Below, in pieces: positions 12,187 through 20,226 of a DNA stretch of 24,933 bases. The translations under genes were made by a program, and so were the position numbers. Each line of letters opens with the position of its first letter. Within the stretch, counting starts at the first letter, position 1. Origin of the DNA: DASPXY01 sp038227745 (GTDB lineage Bacteria; Planctomycetota; Planctomycetia; Gemmatales; Gemmataceae); the NCBI GenBank assembly GCA_038227745.1, contig JBBRPS010000038.1, positions 1-24,933 of the forward strand, given 5' to 3'. Under the pieces are notes generated by a model, which searched no databases, was not told where the DNA came from, and worked only from the letters and a program-made list of their open reading frames with translations.

Positions 12187-12313
12187 GTCAGCGGCACGCT
12201 ATCGAGGCGGATGCTGTGATGGCGCATCGCCGGCAGCGTCGGCACGTGCGGGTCGTTGTACGCCACCACCGCGCCGCGCCGCTTCAGCTTCTCCAGGATC
12301 GTGAACGCCGGCG
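12187..12313 (-). pseudogene. Duplicated fragment of nucleotide-sugar dehydrogenase
   Basis: These 127 bases match 13396-13522 inside the dehydrogenase gene in the same orientation with only two mismatches. In the minus frame they encode the part FTILEKLKRRGAVVAYNDPH and onward to DSVPLTE. There is no start codon and the flanking sequence is unrelated, so it is not expressed as an enzyme. The two copies are 1209 bases apart and bracket the toxin-antitoxin genes. Confidence 0.9.
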
Positions 12314-12380
12314 GTGCCGAAAAAGGAATAGGCGCGTTTTCCCCTCTGGAGGAGGGAGAACACGCCTGTCTCTTTTGTCT
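12314..12380. repeat. Imperfect palindrome, GACAAAAG family
   Basis: Arms around AGGCGCGTTTTCCC (12330-12343) and GGGAGAACACGCCT (12354-12367) pair with two mismatches, with a small inner CCTC/GAGG stem and outer partly complementary flanks ending TCTTTTGTC. It is a diverged relative of the perfect palindrome at 13111-13174, on the other side of the toxin-antitoxin pair. Confidence 0.6.
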
Positions 12381-12430
12381 CCCACCCGTCGCCAACGGCC
12401 CCTTCGGCACGGCGCAGCCCCGCTCAGGGA

Positions 12431-12465
12431 TTGACGCATCGGCCCGATCGACTAAAATTCTAGTC
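12431..12465 (+). promoter_or_regulatory. Promoter and likely operator of the TA operon
   Basis: TTGACG (12431-12436) and TAAAAT (12453-12458), spaced by 16 bases, form a good sigma70-type promoter. The near-palindrome GACTAAAATTCTAGTC (12450-12465) covers the -10 box and ends one base before the toxin ATG. It is a likely site for autorepression by the antitoxin-toxin complex. The predicted start of transcription falls almost at the ATG, so the toxin mRNA may be leaderless. Confidence 0.6.
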
Positions 12466-12466
12466 A

Positions 12467-12790
12467 ATGGCGAAGCGCCCCCAATTCGCGCTATCTTTTG
12501 CGCCGCAAGCGATCGAGCACTTGGACCTGATCGAGTCCAAGTACCACGGGCTGCTGCGGCGAACGATCCACGCGCAGTTGACATTCACGCCGACCGAGGA
12601 AACCCGGAACCGGAAGCCTTTGGACCAGCCCGCGCCGTTCGACGCATCCTGGGAGCTTCGCTGTGGCCCCGATAATCGCTTTCGGGTTTTCTACGATGTC
12701 GATTCGGCCGCGCAAGAGGTACAGGTATTGGCTGTCGGCGTGAAAGAGCGCAACCGACTCTTAATCGGAGGGGAGGAGTACGAATCATGA
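12467..12790 (+). CDS. RelE/ParE-type toxin
   Basis: A 107-residue protein of the RelE/ParE toxin superfamily. The family signature is seen in LRRTIHAQLTFTPTEETRN, KPLDQP, SWELRCGPDNRFRVFYDVD and a final beta-strand VQVLAVGVKERN. Family members cleave mRNA on the ribosome or inhibit gyrase; which applies here cannot be read from the sequence. The ATG at 12467 has no Shine-Dalgarno sequence and sits just after the predicted transcription start. Its TGA overlaps the antitoxin ATG (ATGA at 12787-12790), so translation is probably coupled. Toxin-first order is like higBA, the reverse of relBE. Confidence 0.85.
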   Translation: MAKRPQFALSFAPQAIEHLDLIESKYHGLLRRTIHAQLTFTPTEETRNRKPLDQPAPFDASWELRCGPDNRFRVFYDVDSAAQEVQVLAVGVKERNRLLIGGEEYES

Positions 12791-13098
12791 GGATTGCCCC
12801 CTTGGCGGATGTGAAGGCGCGTTTGAGCGCCTACCTGGACGAATGTGGCGTTGAGGGCCCCCTTGTCATCACCCGCAATGGTAAGGCCGTTGCCGTGTTG
12901 CTGGTCCCTTACGATGACGATGACCTGGAGCGGCTCATGCTGGGGCGCTCACCGCGCTTTCAAGCTTTGCTCAACCGCTCCAGGCAGAGCATCGCGGAAG
13001 GCGAAGGTTTATCCGAGGAGGCGTTCTGGGACGCTGTTCGGAAACGAGCGCAAGAACGAAAGGCGGCAGCTGCGAAAGGCCGCCGAACCAAGCGTTGA
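12787..13098 (+). CDS. Phd/YefM-type antitoxin
   Basis: A 103-residue protein. The N-terminus MRIAPLADVKARLSAYLDEC with VEGPLVITRNGKAVAVLLVP is the Phd/YefM DNA-binding fold. The remainder is a charged helix (LSEEAFWDAVRKRAQERKAA) that should wrap the toxin, and a basic tail ends in KGRRTKR. It would neutralise the toxin encoded immediately upstream and repress the shared promoter at 12431-12465. The start codon overlaps the toxin stop by four bases. The operon ends in the perfect palindrome 12 bases downstream. Confidence 0.88.
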   Translation: MRIAPLADVKARLSAYLDECGVEGPLVITRNGKAVAVLLVPYDDDDLERLMLGRSPRFQALLNRSRQSIAEGEGLSEEAFWDAVRKRAQERKAAAAKGRRTKR

Positions 13099-13110
13099 AG
13101 GCGACGCTGC

Positions 13111-13174
13111 CGACAAAAGGGACAGTCGTGCTTTCCCTCCTTCAAGGGGGAAAGCACGACTGTCCCTTTTGTCG
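13111..13174. terminator. Perfect 27-bp palindrome between convergent genes
   Basis: Arms 13111-13137 and 13148-13174 are exact reverse complements, with an inner CCTT/AAGG stem in the loop. The outer ends carry CAAAAG and CTTTTG, giving a T-run on both strands. It lies 12 bases after the antitoxin stop and 61 bases after the dehydrogenase stop on the other strand, so it probably ends transcription in both directions. The sequence also belongs to a repeat family (see 12314-12380), so it may be a mobile palindrome used as a terminator. Confidence 0.7.
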
Positions 13175-13235
13175 CGCAAGGGCGGCAGCCCCGGAACCCT
13201 CCCCCAAGGCCGGGAGCCCCTTCCCGAGGGAGGCG

Positions 13236-14585
13236 TCACGCCTTGCAGATGCGGCCGCGCGCGTGGGCCGCCGACCGCGCCGTCGCGTTGCGCGTGTCCA
13301 CCACCAGCAGTGCGTGCCGCACGATCCAGTCGTAATCGTAGGCGCTGTGGTCGGTCACGATCAGCACGCAGTCCTGCGCCGCCAGCGTCGCTTCCGTCAG
13401 CGGCACGCTATCGAGGCGGATGCTATGGTGGCGCATCGCCGGCAGCGTCGGCACGTGCGGGTCGTTGTACGCCACCACCGCGCCGCGCCGCTTCAGCTTC
13501 TCCAGGATCGTGAACGCCGGCGACTCGCGCGGGTCGTCCACGTCCTTCTTGTACGCCACGCCCAGCACCAGCACCCGGCTGCCCTTGAGCGGCTTGCCGT
13601 CCTCATTCAGCGCCTCGGCCACGCGCCCCAGCACGTAGTCCGGCATCGCGGTGTTGATCTCGCCGGCCAGCTCGATGAAGCGCGTGTGGACGCCGTACTG
13701 CCGCGCCGCCCACGTGAGATAGAACGGATCGATGGGGATACAGTGGCCGCCCAGGCCCGGGCCGGGGTAGAACGCCTGGAAGCCGAACGGCTTCGTCTTC
13801 GCCGCCGCGATCACCTCCCAGACGTCAATGCCCATCGCGTCGAAGACGCCCTTCAGCTCGTTCACCAGCGCGATGTTCACCGCGCGGTAGGTGTTCTCCA
13901 GGATCTTGCAGGCCTCGGCGACGCCGGTACACGAGACCGGCACGACACCGTCCACCACGGGACGGTAAAGCGCCACGGCCAGATCGCGGCTGATCTCGTT
14001 GACGCCGCCGACGACCTTGGGGATGGTGCGCGTCGAGTAGTCGGGGTTGCCGGGGTCCTCGCGCTCGGGGCTGTAGGCGAGGAAGAAGTCCTTGCCGGCG
14101 CGCAGGCCGCTCTCCTCCAGGATCGGCCGCAGCAGGTCCTCGGTGGTGCCGGGGTAGGTGGTGCTTTCGAGGACGACGAGCTGGCCCGCGCGGAGGTGCG
14201 GCAGCAGGGTGCGGCCGGTGTTGACGATGTACGACAGGTCGGGCTCGCGCGCCGCCGTCAGCGGCGTCGGCACGCAGATCACGACGGCATCGACCTCGAC
14301 GAAGCGCTCGGGGGCGGTGGTGGCCTCGAAGCGGCCGGAGGCGCGCATTTCGGCGACGCGCTCGGCGCAGATGTGGCCGATGTAGCTCTCGCCACGGTTG
14401 AGCTTCGCGACCTTTTGGGCGTCGATGTCGAAGCCGAGGACGGGGTAGCCGCCCCAGGCGAACGTCTCGGCGAGGGGCAGGCCGACGTAGCCCATGCCGA
14501 CGACCGCCACGCGCGCCGTCCGCGCCTCGAGGCGCGCCCGGAGGCGCTCGGCGAGCGTTCCCTTTTTCGCCACTGCGGGAATCAT
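13236..14585 (-). CDS. Nucleotide-sugar dehydrogenase (UDP-GlcNAc type)
   Basis: A 449-residue NAD-dependent dehydrogenase that oxidises the C6 alcohol of a UDP-sugar to a carboxylate. ATG 14585 is preferred to the one at 14609 because AAGGAG stands 7 bases before it. The Rossmann motif VVGMGYVGLPLA is near the N-terminus, followed by FDIDAQKVAKLN. The catalytic cysteine is in PGLGGHCIPIDPFYLTWAA. The C-terminal UDP-binding part has LVLGVAYKKDVDDPRESP. These features fit the WbpA/TviB branch (UDP-N-acetylglucosamine 6-dehydrogenase) better than plain UDP-glucose dehydrogenase, but the substrate is inferred. It supplies sugars for surface polysaccharide. It lies downstream of the large TPR gene on the same strand, separated by 250 bases of palindromes. 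Part of its 3' region is duplicated at 12187-12313. Confidence 0.9.
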   Translation of the reverse strand: MIPAVAKKGTLAERLRARLEARTARVAVVGMGYVGLPLAETFAWGGYPVLGFDIDAQKVAKLNRGESYIGHICAERVAEMRASGRFEATTAPERFVEVDAVVICVPTPLTAAREPDLSYIVNTGRTLLPHLRAGQLVVLESTTYPGTTEDLLRPILEESGLRAGKDFFLAYSPEREDPGNPDYSTRTIPKVVGGVNEISRDLAVALYRPVVDGVVPVSCTGVAEACKILENTYRAVNIALVNELKGVFDAMGIDVWEVIAAAKTKPFGFQAFYPGPGLGGHCIPIDPFYLTWAARQYGVHTRFIELAGEINTAMPDYVLGRVAEALNEDGKPLKGSRVLVLGVAYKKDVDDPRESPAFTILEKLKRRGAVVAYNDPHVPTLPAMRHHSIRLDSVPLTEATLAAQDCVLIVTDHSAYDYDWIVRHALLVVDTRNATARSAAHARGRICKA

Positions 14586-14618
14586 GAGGGTCTCCTTCCT
14601 TGGATCCATCGGGAATGC

Positions 14619-14799
14619 ACCTCGTTTAGCCGCGGTTCGCAGTCGCGTGGAGCGGTTCGTGGCCGACTCGCTCCGCGAGTCGGTCTGCGGTGTGTGTCGG
14701 GGCGCAATGCCATCTATTTTCGTGGCCGATGCGCTCCGCGCGTCGGTCTACAACTCCGCCACCCGACTCGCGGAGCGAGTCGGCCACGAACCGCTTCAC
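14619..14799. repeat. Nested palindrome cluster with 37-bp inverted ends
   Basis: The arms 14647-14683 and 14763-14799 are inverted repeats with one mismatch; 32 bases of them are perfect. Each arm contains the self-complementary core GACTCGCTCCGCGAGTC. A third, diverged copy (GGCCGATGCGCTCCGCGC) lies in the middle at 14721-14749. The adjoining 14619-14639 matches 1522-1542 exactly in inverted orientation. The cluster fills the 251-base gap between the TPR and dehydrogenase genes. It looks like a REP-type or small non-autonomous element. Confidence 0.8.
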
Positions 14800-14836
14800 C
14801 CAAAGGCAACTCGCTCTAAACGGAGGCGGTCCCTCG

Positions 14837-17800
14837 TCAGTTCTTCAGATCGGCGACGAGTTGACGGAAGGCGTCGCGCTCGGCGGGGTGCAGCCGCTCG
14901 GCGGTCAGGCCGGCCGCGGTCGCCCGCGTCAGCGCCGCCCGCGCCGCCTGACGGTTGCTCGCCTGGTGGTGCGCCCGCGTCAGGTGGAAATACTTCGCCG
15001 GCGTCGGGGCATCCGCCACTGCCTGCTCCAGGTCCGCCAGCGCCTTCTCCGTCTGGCCCAGCGCCAGGTACGCCACCGCCCGCGTGTCCAGCAATTCCGC
15101 CCTCGGCCCGTGGATCTCAATGGCCTTCTCGACCACGGTCAGCGCCTCGGCGGCCCGGTCCTTCTGCTGGGCCAGCAGCCACGACAGGTTGTTCAGCGCC
15201 ACCTGGTTGCGCGGATCGTGCTCCAGCACCTGGCGGTACAGCGGCTCGGACTCGCCGCTGCGGCCGACCAGGTCCATCAGGTCGGCGAGCTGCAGCCGCG
15301 GCCCCGGCGAGGCGTCGTCCTTCTTCGCCGCCTCCTTCAGCCAGGCCTCGACGCGGGCCGCCTGTGCCCGCCAGACGTCCTCCGGCTGGCCGGCGGCCGG
15401 GCGCGCCGCGCGGAGCACCGCGACCGCCGCCCCGCCGACCGCCGACGGCGCACACTTCTTCAGCGCCGTCTCGCAGGTATCGATCGCCTCCGTGAGCCGG
15501 CCCAGGCGCCCCTGTAGGCCGGCGTAAAGGAGGACACGCTCCGGCGGGGCCTTCGGCGCTTCCGCGTAGACCTTGAGCACCGCGAGGGCCTCCGTCTTCT
15601 TGCCGCGCAGCTCCAGCGCCCGCGCCTTCAGTTCGGACGAACCGAGGGAGGTGCCCAGGTTCTTCTCCGCGGCCTCCAGCTTGGCGATGGCGCGCTCGGC
15701 CTCGAGGATTTCGCCGTGCTGCAGCAGACTCTGGGCGTAGCTGAGGAGGTAGCCGGGGTTGCGCGAGTAGGTGCCGACCAGCGTCTGCATCTGCTCGCGC
15801 GCCCTGGCCCACCAGATGTCCTCCGGCCCCATCGCCTGGTACAGGCGGGCCAGCAACAGCTGGTCGTCGGCGGCCAGCGCCTGCCGCTTTTGCAGCTCCT
15901 CCAGGAGGGCGACCGCCTTGGCTCGCAGCGGCCGGCGCGTCTGCGTCGCCAGCACGCGGGCGCGGACGACCTGATCCTCGACGGGCCAGCCGCCCGCCGG
16001 CGCCGCCCCCTCGACCGGGTTGCCCTGCCCGTCCAATGTCAGGCCGGCCAGCGCCAGCGCCTCGGCGAAGTGCTTGTGGCTCGCCGTGCTCGATAGCGTC
16101 AGCGCCAGGCCGCGCCGCGCCCAGGCGACGTCGGCCTCGGACGCGGGCAGCTTGCGCTCGACGACGTCGCGCAGGTGCGGCTCGGCGTCGCGCGGCGTGC
16201 CGTTGCGCAGGCAGAACGCGACGTAACTGCGGCGCACGCCGATCTCCTGCGGCCGCGCCTTCAGCGCCGCCTGGTACTCCGCGCGCGCCCGGTCCATGCG
16301 GCCGATTGCCTCGTAGCCCTGCGCCAGGGCCAGCGCTGCGTCCGGGCCTTGCATCTTCGCGCGGGCCTTCTCGATCTCCGCCGCCGCCACCTTCCCCCGG
16401 CCGGTGTCCGCCAGGTAGTGGACCAGCGCCATCCACGTCTCCGGCACACCCTCGCCTAGCTCGACCGCCCGCCGGAACGCCTTCTCGGCCGCCGTCGAGC
16501 GCCGCCCACCCTGCGACAGCATCTGCCCGGTCCACAGGTGGTCGCGGTAGTCCGTGGACTTCTCCGAGACGGTGTCGCGTACCACCTGCTCGGCGCGGCC
16601 GAAACCGTTCTTCTGGATCTCCAGGGCGCCCCACACACGCTGCAGCGAGGGCGACAGCGGCGCCAGCTTCTGCAGCTTGCGCAGCTCCTCCTCGGCCTCG
16701 TCGTAGCGCTGCCGGCTCGTCAGCAGCTCGACGAGCTGGCGCACGACGCTCGGGCTGCGCACGCCCGCCTCGACCGCCCGGCGATAGTTGGCGATGGCTT
16801 GCTCGGCGTTGCCCTGAAGCTGCTCCAGCTCGGCCTTGGCCAGCAGCACCGCGGGCCACGCCGGCCGCAGCTTCACCACCCGGTCGAGCAGCGACCGTGC
16901 TTCGTCGAGCGCGCCCTTGTTGCCCTGGCGCGCCAGGAAGAGCTGCCGCGACGCCTGGCCGAACAGGTACAGCGCCGACTCGCCCTCCTCCAGTGCCCGG
17001 ATGTCCTCCAGCGCCTTCTGCATCGCGGCGTCGTCCTTGCGCTGCACGGCCAGGTCGAACAGCAGCATGCGCAGGCGCACGTCACGGCGGTGCCGCGGCT
17101 GCTTCGCCAGCTCGGCGTACAGCCGCGCCGCCTCGTCGAGGTCGCCCGTGCGGTCCGCCGCCTGGGCCAGCCCGGTCAGCAGGGCCGCCTGGCGATCGGC
17201 GGGGAAGGACACCAGCCCCTTCTCCAGCCGCCGCAGCGCCGGCACGGCTTCCGCCTTCGGCCGGCCGCCCCAGTAGCGGGCCCGCGCCAGGCGCAGCTCC
17301 ACCGAGTCGCCCGCCGCGTTCTGCGCCTCGTCCAGCAGGGCCAGGGCCTTCTCCGGCTCGCCGCCGCGCTCGGCCAGCCCGGCCAGCCCCGCCCAGAACT
17401 CCACGCGCTTCGGCTGGCTCTTGAGCGCCTCGAGCAGCAGGGCCTTCGCGTCGTCCACCTTCTTCTGGGCGTTGAGCATCTCGGCCCGCAGGAGGACCAC
17501 CTCCGCGGCGCCGGGCTGCTCTTTCTCGGCCGCGTCCAACTCCTCTGCGACCGGCCGCCAATCATGCTTCTCCGCCTGCAAGGCCCGCAGCAGCAGCATC
17601 CGGGCCAACTCGACGCGGCCCGTGGTCGCGGCCTTCGCGGCGACGTTCAGCTTCACGATCTCGCGGTACTGTTCGATGGCCTCGTCGTGCTGGCCCAGCG
17701 CCCACTGTGCCGTCGCGATCCCCTGCCGGCCGATGACGGAGGCGGGATCCAGGGCGATGACGCGCTGGCAGGCGGCCAGCTGCCGCTCCGGCTCCTCGAG

Positions 17801-18913
17801 CCGCTCGTAGCAGGCCGCCAGCATCAGATCGACCTGCAGCGTCAGGCTGGCCAGGGCCTTGAACATCGGCCGGACCTGCTCCAGCAGGCGCGACGCCTCG
17901 AACCACTGCCCCTTCAGGACCAGCACGCGGGCCTGGAGGAAGTCCATGGTGCCCGGCGAGGGGTTCTCGTCCTGGAGCTTGGCGGTCACGGTCCGGGCCT
18001 CGTCCAATTCGCCGGCGTCGATCAGCAGGTTCGCCAGCGTCCAGCGCAGCTCGTAGCGGTCCTCGTCGCGGGCGGCCTGGAGTCCGCGCTTGAGGCCCGC
18101 GATGGCGTCGGGCCGCTTGTTGCGGCGCAGCTCGTAGCGGGCCAGGGCCACGTGGACACGGCCCTGGTCGGCGTGGAGCTTGAGGGCGCGCTCGAGGTGG
18201 ATACCGGCCTCGCGGAGGTCGCCGCGGTCCAGGGCCAGGTCGGCCGCCGCCAGCAGCACGCCGGCGTCGTCGGGCGACTTGACGAGGGCGGCCGCCAGGT
18301 GCGCCTCGGCCTCCTTGAACGGCTGGCCGTGTTTGCCGCCGTCCGCCTTGCGCAGCAGGTTGACGAGGCGCACGAGGTTGTCCACGGCGTCGGGGGCGTT
18401 CTGGACGCTGGCACGCATCTTCGCGAGGGCGTCGGCGTCCTGGCCCTTGAATTCCTGCCACCGGCCGACCAGGCCGGCCACCTCGCCGTCATTGGGGAGC
18501 GCGTTCTGGAGGTATTTCAGGTGCTCCTCGACGAGGTCGAACTGCTGCGCGTCCAGGGCGAGTCGGACGAGCGTGCGGCGGACGTCGTGGCGGTCCGGTT
18601 CGCGGGCGAGGACCTGTTCGAGGACGAAGCGCGCCTTGCCGCGGGTGCGCGAGTTGGAGGCGAGGCGCGGGTCGGCGAGCGTCTTGCCGAGGCGGGCGCG
18701 GACCTCGGTGTCGTCGGGGACGAAGTCGAGGTAGCGCGTGAGGTAGCGGGTGGCTTGCTTGAGGCGGCCCTCCTTCTCGGCCTGGTTGGCCTGGTAGAGA
18801 AGGCCGCTGCTGATGTTACCGGCCTGGAGCTGGTGTGAGGCGAAGAGGGTGCCGGACAGCAGGACCAGGCCGCCGAGGAAGTAGAGGAAGAGTTTGACGT
18901 TCAGTTTTCGCAT
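14837..18913 (-). CDS. Very large membrane-anchored TPR protein
   Basis: A 1358-residue protein starting MRKLNVKLFLYFLGGLVLLS, so an uncleaved signal or N-terminal membrane anchor at about 7-27 is followed by a periplasmic or extracytoplasmic part. Almost all of the rest is tandem helical repeats of the TPR type, with Ala/Leu-rich pairs such as EADVAWARRGLALTLSS and typical APLSPSLQRVWGALEIQKNG. There is no catalytic domain. TPR superhelices bind peptides or scaffold complexes. The nearby dehydrogenase for polysaccharide precursors, and the likeness in layout to TPR proteins of exopolysaccharide or protein-sorting loci, suggest a role at the cell surface, but that is inference. A strong promoter lies 158 bases upstream. 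Confidence 0.85.
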   Translation of the reverse strand: MRKLNVKLFLYFLGGLVLLSGTLFASHQLQAGNISSGLLYQANQAEKEGRLKQATRYLTRYLDFVPDDTEVRARLGKTLADPRLASNSRTRGKARFVLEQVLAREPDRHDVRRTLVRLALDAQQFDLVEEHLKYLQNALPNDGEVAGLVGRWQEFKGQDADALAKMRASVQNAPDAVDNLVRLVNLLRKADGGKHGQPFKEAEAHLAAALVKSPDDAGVLLAAADLALDRGDLREAGIHLERALKLHADQGRVHVALARYELRRNKRPDAIAGLKRGLQAARDEDRYELRWTLANLLIDAGELDEARTVTAKLQDENPSPGTMDFLQARVLVLKGQWFEASRLLEQVRPMFKALASLTLQVDLMLAACYERLEEPERQLAACQRVIALDPASVIGRQGIATAQWALGQHDEAIEQYREIVKLNVAAKAATTGRVELARMLLLRALQAEKHDWRPVAEELDAAEKEQPGAAEVVLLRAEMLNAQKKVDDAKALLLEALKSQPKRVEFWAGLAGLAERGGEPEKALALLDEAQNAAGDSVELRLARARYWGGRPKAEAVPALRRLEKGLVSFPADRQAALLTGLAQAADRTGDLDEAARLYAELAKQPRHRRDVRLRMLLFDLAVQRKDDAAMQKALEDIRALEEGESALYLFGQASRQLFLARQGNKGALDEARSLLDRVVKLRPAWPAVLLAKAELEQLQGNAEQAIANYRRAVEAGVRSPSVVRQLVELLTSRQRYDEAEEELRKLQKLAPLSPSLQRVWGALEIQKNGFGRAEQVVRDTVSEKSTDYRDHLWTGQMLSQGGRRSTAAEKAFRRAVELGEGVPETWMALVHYLADTGRGKVAAAEIEKARAKMQGPDAALALAQGYEAIGRMDRARAEYQAALKARPQEIGVRRSYVAFCLRNGTPRDAEPHLRDVVERKLPASEADVAWARRGLALTLSSTASHKHFAEALALAGLTLDGQGNPVEGAAPAGGWPVEDQVVRARVLATQTRRPLRAKAVALLEELQKRQALAADDQLLLARLYQAMGPEDIWWARAREQMQTLVGTYSRNPGYLLSYAQSLLQHGEILEAERAIAKLEAAEKNLGTSLGSSELKARALELRGKKTEALAVLKVYAEAPKAPPERVLLYAGLQGRLGRLTEAIDTCETALKKCAPSAVGGAAVAVLRAARPAAGQPEDVWRAQAARVEAWLKEAAKKDDASPGPRLQLADLMDLVGRSGESEPLYRQVLEHDPRNQVALNNLSWLLAQQKDRAAEALTVVEKAIEIHGPRAELLDTRAVAYLALGQTEKALADLEQAVADAPTPAKYFHLTRAHHQASNRQAARAALTRATAAGLTAERLHPAERDAFRQLVADLKN

Positions 18914-19070
18914 GAGGTCGGGTCCATCCTGTGAGGGAGGGCGTGCGGGTTAAGGGCGTGCGCGCGGAGCCCCCGCGCCCGGACGGGGCGACCGTCCGGC
19001 CTCCTCTGTTCACGGCCCGGCGAAAGGGCGAATCGTCGGCGTTCTCCGTCTGTTCCGAAACGGGGGCCAC

Positions 19071-19099
19071 ATCGTAAACCGGGCGCCCCCGGGTGTCAA
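19071..19099 (-). promoter_or_regulatory. Sigma70-type promoter of the TPR gene
   Basis: On the minus strand TTGACA (19099-19094) is followed after 17 bases by TACGAT (19076-19071). The -35 box is a perfect consensus and the -10 box matches at four of six positions. Transcription would start near 19064, giving a leader of about 150 bases before the ATG at 18913. Confidence 0.6.
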
Positions 19100-19623
19100 G
19101 AAAGGAACCGGGCGCGGCGCGCCGCGATCCCTCCCGGGCGCCGGGAATGGCAGGAGCCCCGCGCCAGGTTACCCAGCCTGCCGCGGGCTTGCCCACCTTG
19201 CCCGCCCGGCAAGGTTTGCGCCACTTCGGGAGCCTCCTCTGCTTCTCACCGCCTTGGCCTGTTCCCCAGGCGGTCGAGGTGGCAGTGCTTGCAGAGGAGG
19301 GGGAACCGGTCCGCGGACGGAGGCCGTCCGGCGCTTTTTCCCCGGCCGGGGGAGACTGCCGCCGCCCCGGCGGTCGATGGATCTACGCGGAGGGCCGCCG
19401 CTGGTACGGCCCGCCGTCCGGCCCCGCGGACTGCCCGCGCGGCCGCGGCGGATCGCCCTCCCGAAGTTTCACGCCCCGGCCACACACCTATCCAGGGAGG
19501 CCGGGGCGGCGCTACGCCCCGGGCACGGCCGCCGAGCCACCCCGGCTCGAGTCGAGGGGCCGCGAGCGTTCGCACCGTTCTCGCCAGGACCTGTGGCGTG
19601 GACGCGCAGAAGGGATTTTCACC
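19100..19623. other. Gene-free stretch with a possible hairpin RNA
   Basis: No convincing gene is seen in these 524 bases; the open frames across it have no ribosome sites or recognisable motifs. At 19233-19300 CCTCCTCTGC pairs with GCAGAGGAGG over a 68-base span, with an inner pair ACCGCCT/AGGCGGT (19248-19254 with 19268-19274). This could be a structured leader or small RNA, but GC-rich DNA forms such pairs easily. Confidence 0.35.
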
Positions 19624-19935
19624 ATGACGGAGCTGGCGATCATACTGAACGAATGCGGCCCGAATGACGCCTGTGCCCTGTGCGGCAAGAAGACGTTCGT
19701 GGGACTCGGCCCGCGGTTGGTCCTGACCCAGACGCGCGAGCCGGTCTGCCGCGACTGCGGCCGCCGGCAGGCCCCGCCGCTGGCGGCCCTGCTCGAACTG
19801 GCCCACGTCGCTCGCCGCGTGGGGCGGATCGGCCGGCACACCCTCGTCCCGCCCATCGGCGCCCTCCTCGACCTCGCCCGCGCCGCCGAGCAATACACCG
19901 ACGCCGTGCCGAAGGAATGCCGCCCCGCCGCCTGA
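19624..19935 (+). CDS. Small zinc-ribbon-like hypothetical protein
   Basis: A 103-residue protein. I chose the ATG at 19624 because AAGGGA lies about 8 bases before it and the upstream part of the frame is low complexity. The N-terminal half has CALCGKKTF and, about 25 residues later, VCRDCGRRQ, a two-CxxC arrangement that should bind one zinc ion. The C-terminal half is helical (LAALLELAHVARRVG, ALLDLARAAEQYTDA). Similar small zinc-ribbon proteins are common and often bind nucleic acid or protein, but I do not recognise this family. It stands alone, as the last backbone gene before the insertion relic and defence island. Confidence 0.65.
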   Translation: MTELAIILNECGPNDACALCGKKTFVGLGPRLVLTQTREPVCRDCGRRQAPPLAALLELAHVARRVGRIGRHTLVPPIGALLDLARAAEQYTDAVPKECRPAA

Positions 19936-20226
19936 GCCATCGATCCGACGGATGGCGGCCGCGCCCTCCCGGAGATGCCCGGGGTGGTCAAGCGATCCGG
20001 CGTGGCGGAAGGGTTCCGCCGTCCTCTTCACAGCATGAACGCGCGCCCGGCGAGAGCGGACAGGCTGGAGAAAAAAAGTGCGGCGCCGGCTGCTTCCAGA
20101 GGGCCCGGGGTGGCGGCCGGCATGGCCCGCGGAACCTGTGGGGCCGAGGTTACCGGCCGTATGAGAGAGGGACGCCGGCGCTTTCGCCACAACACCGCTT
20201 TGCTTTATAAGTTGCGTAAAGCGTCA
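19936..20226. other. Gap before the IS66 relic
   Basis: These 291 bases keep the high GC of the backbone to about 20180 and hold no gene I can support. An open frame runs through into the transposase relic, but its N-terminal part does not resemble IS66 sequence. The border between host DNA and the transposase remnant is near 20215-20230, where the composition also changes. Confidence 0.4.

Noticed and set aside
13095..14819. 574-residue plus-strand frame opposite the dehydrogenase
   Set aside because: The minus strand encodes a clear enzyme with Rossmann and catalytic motifs.
16538..18838. 766-residue plus-strand open frame
   Set aside because: It mirrors the TPR gene at 14837-18913 and has no motif of its own.
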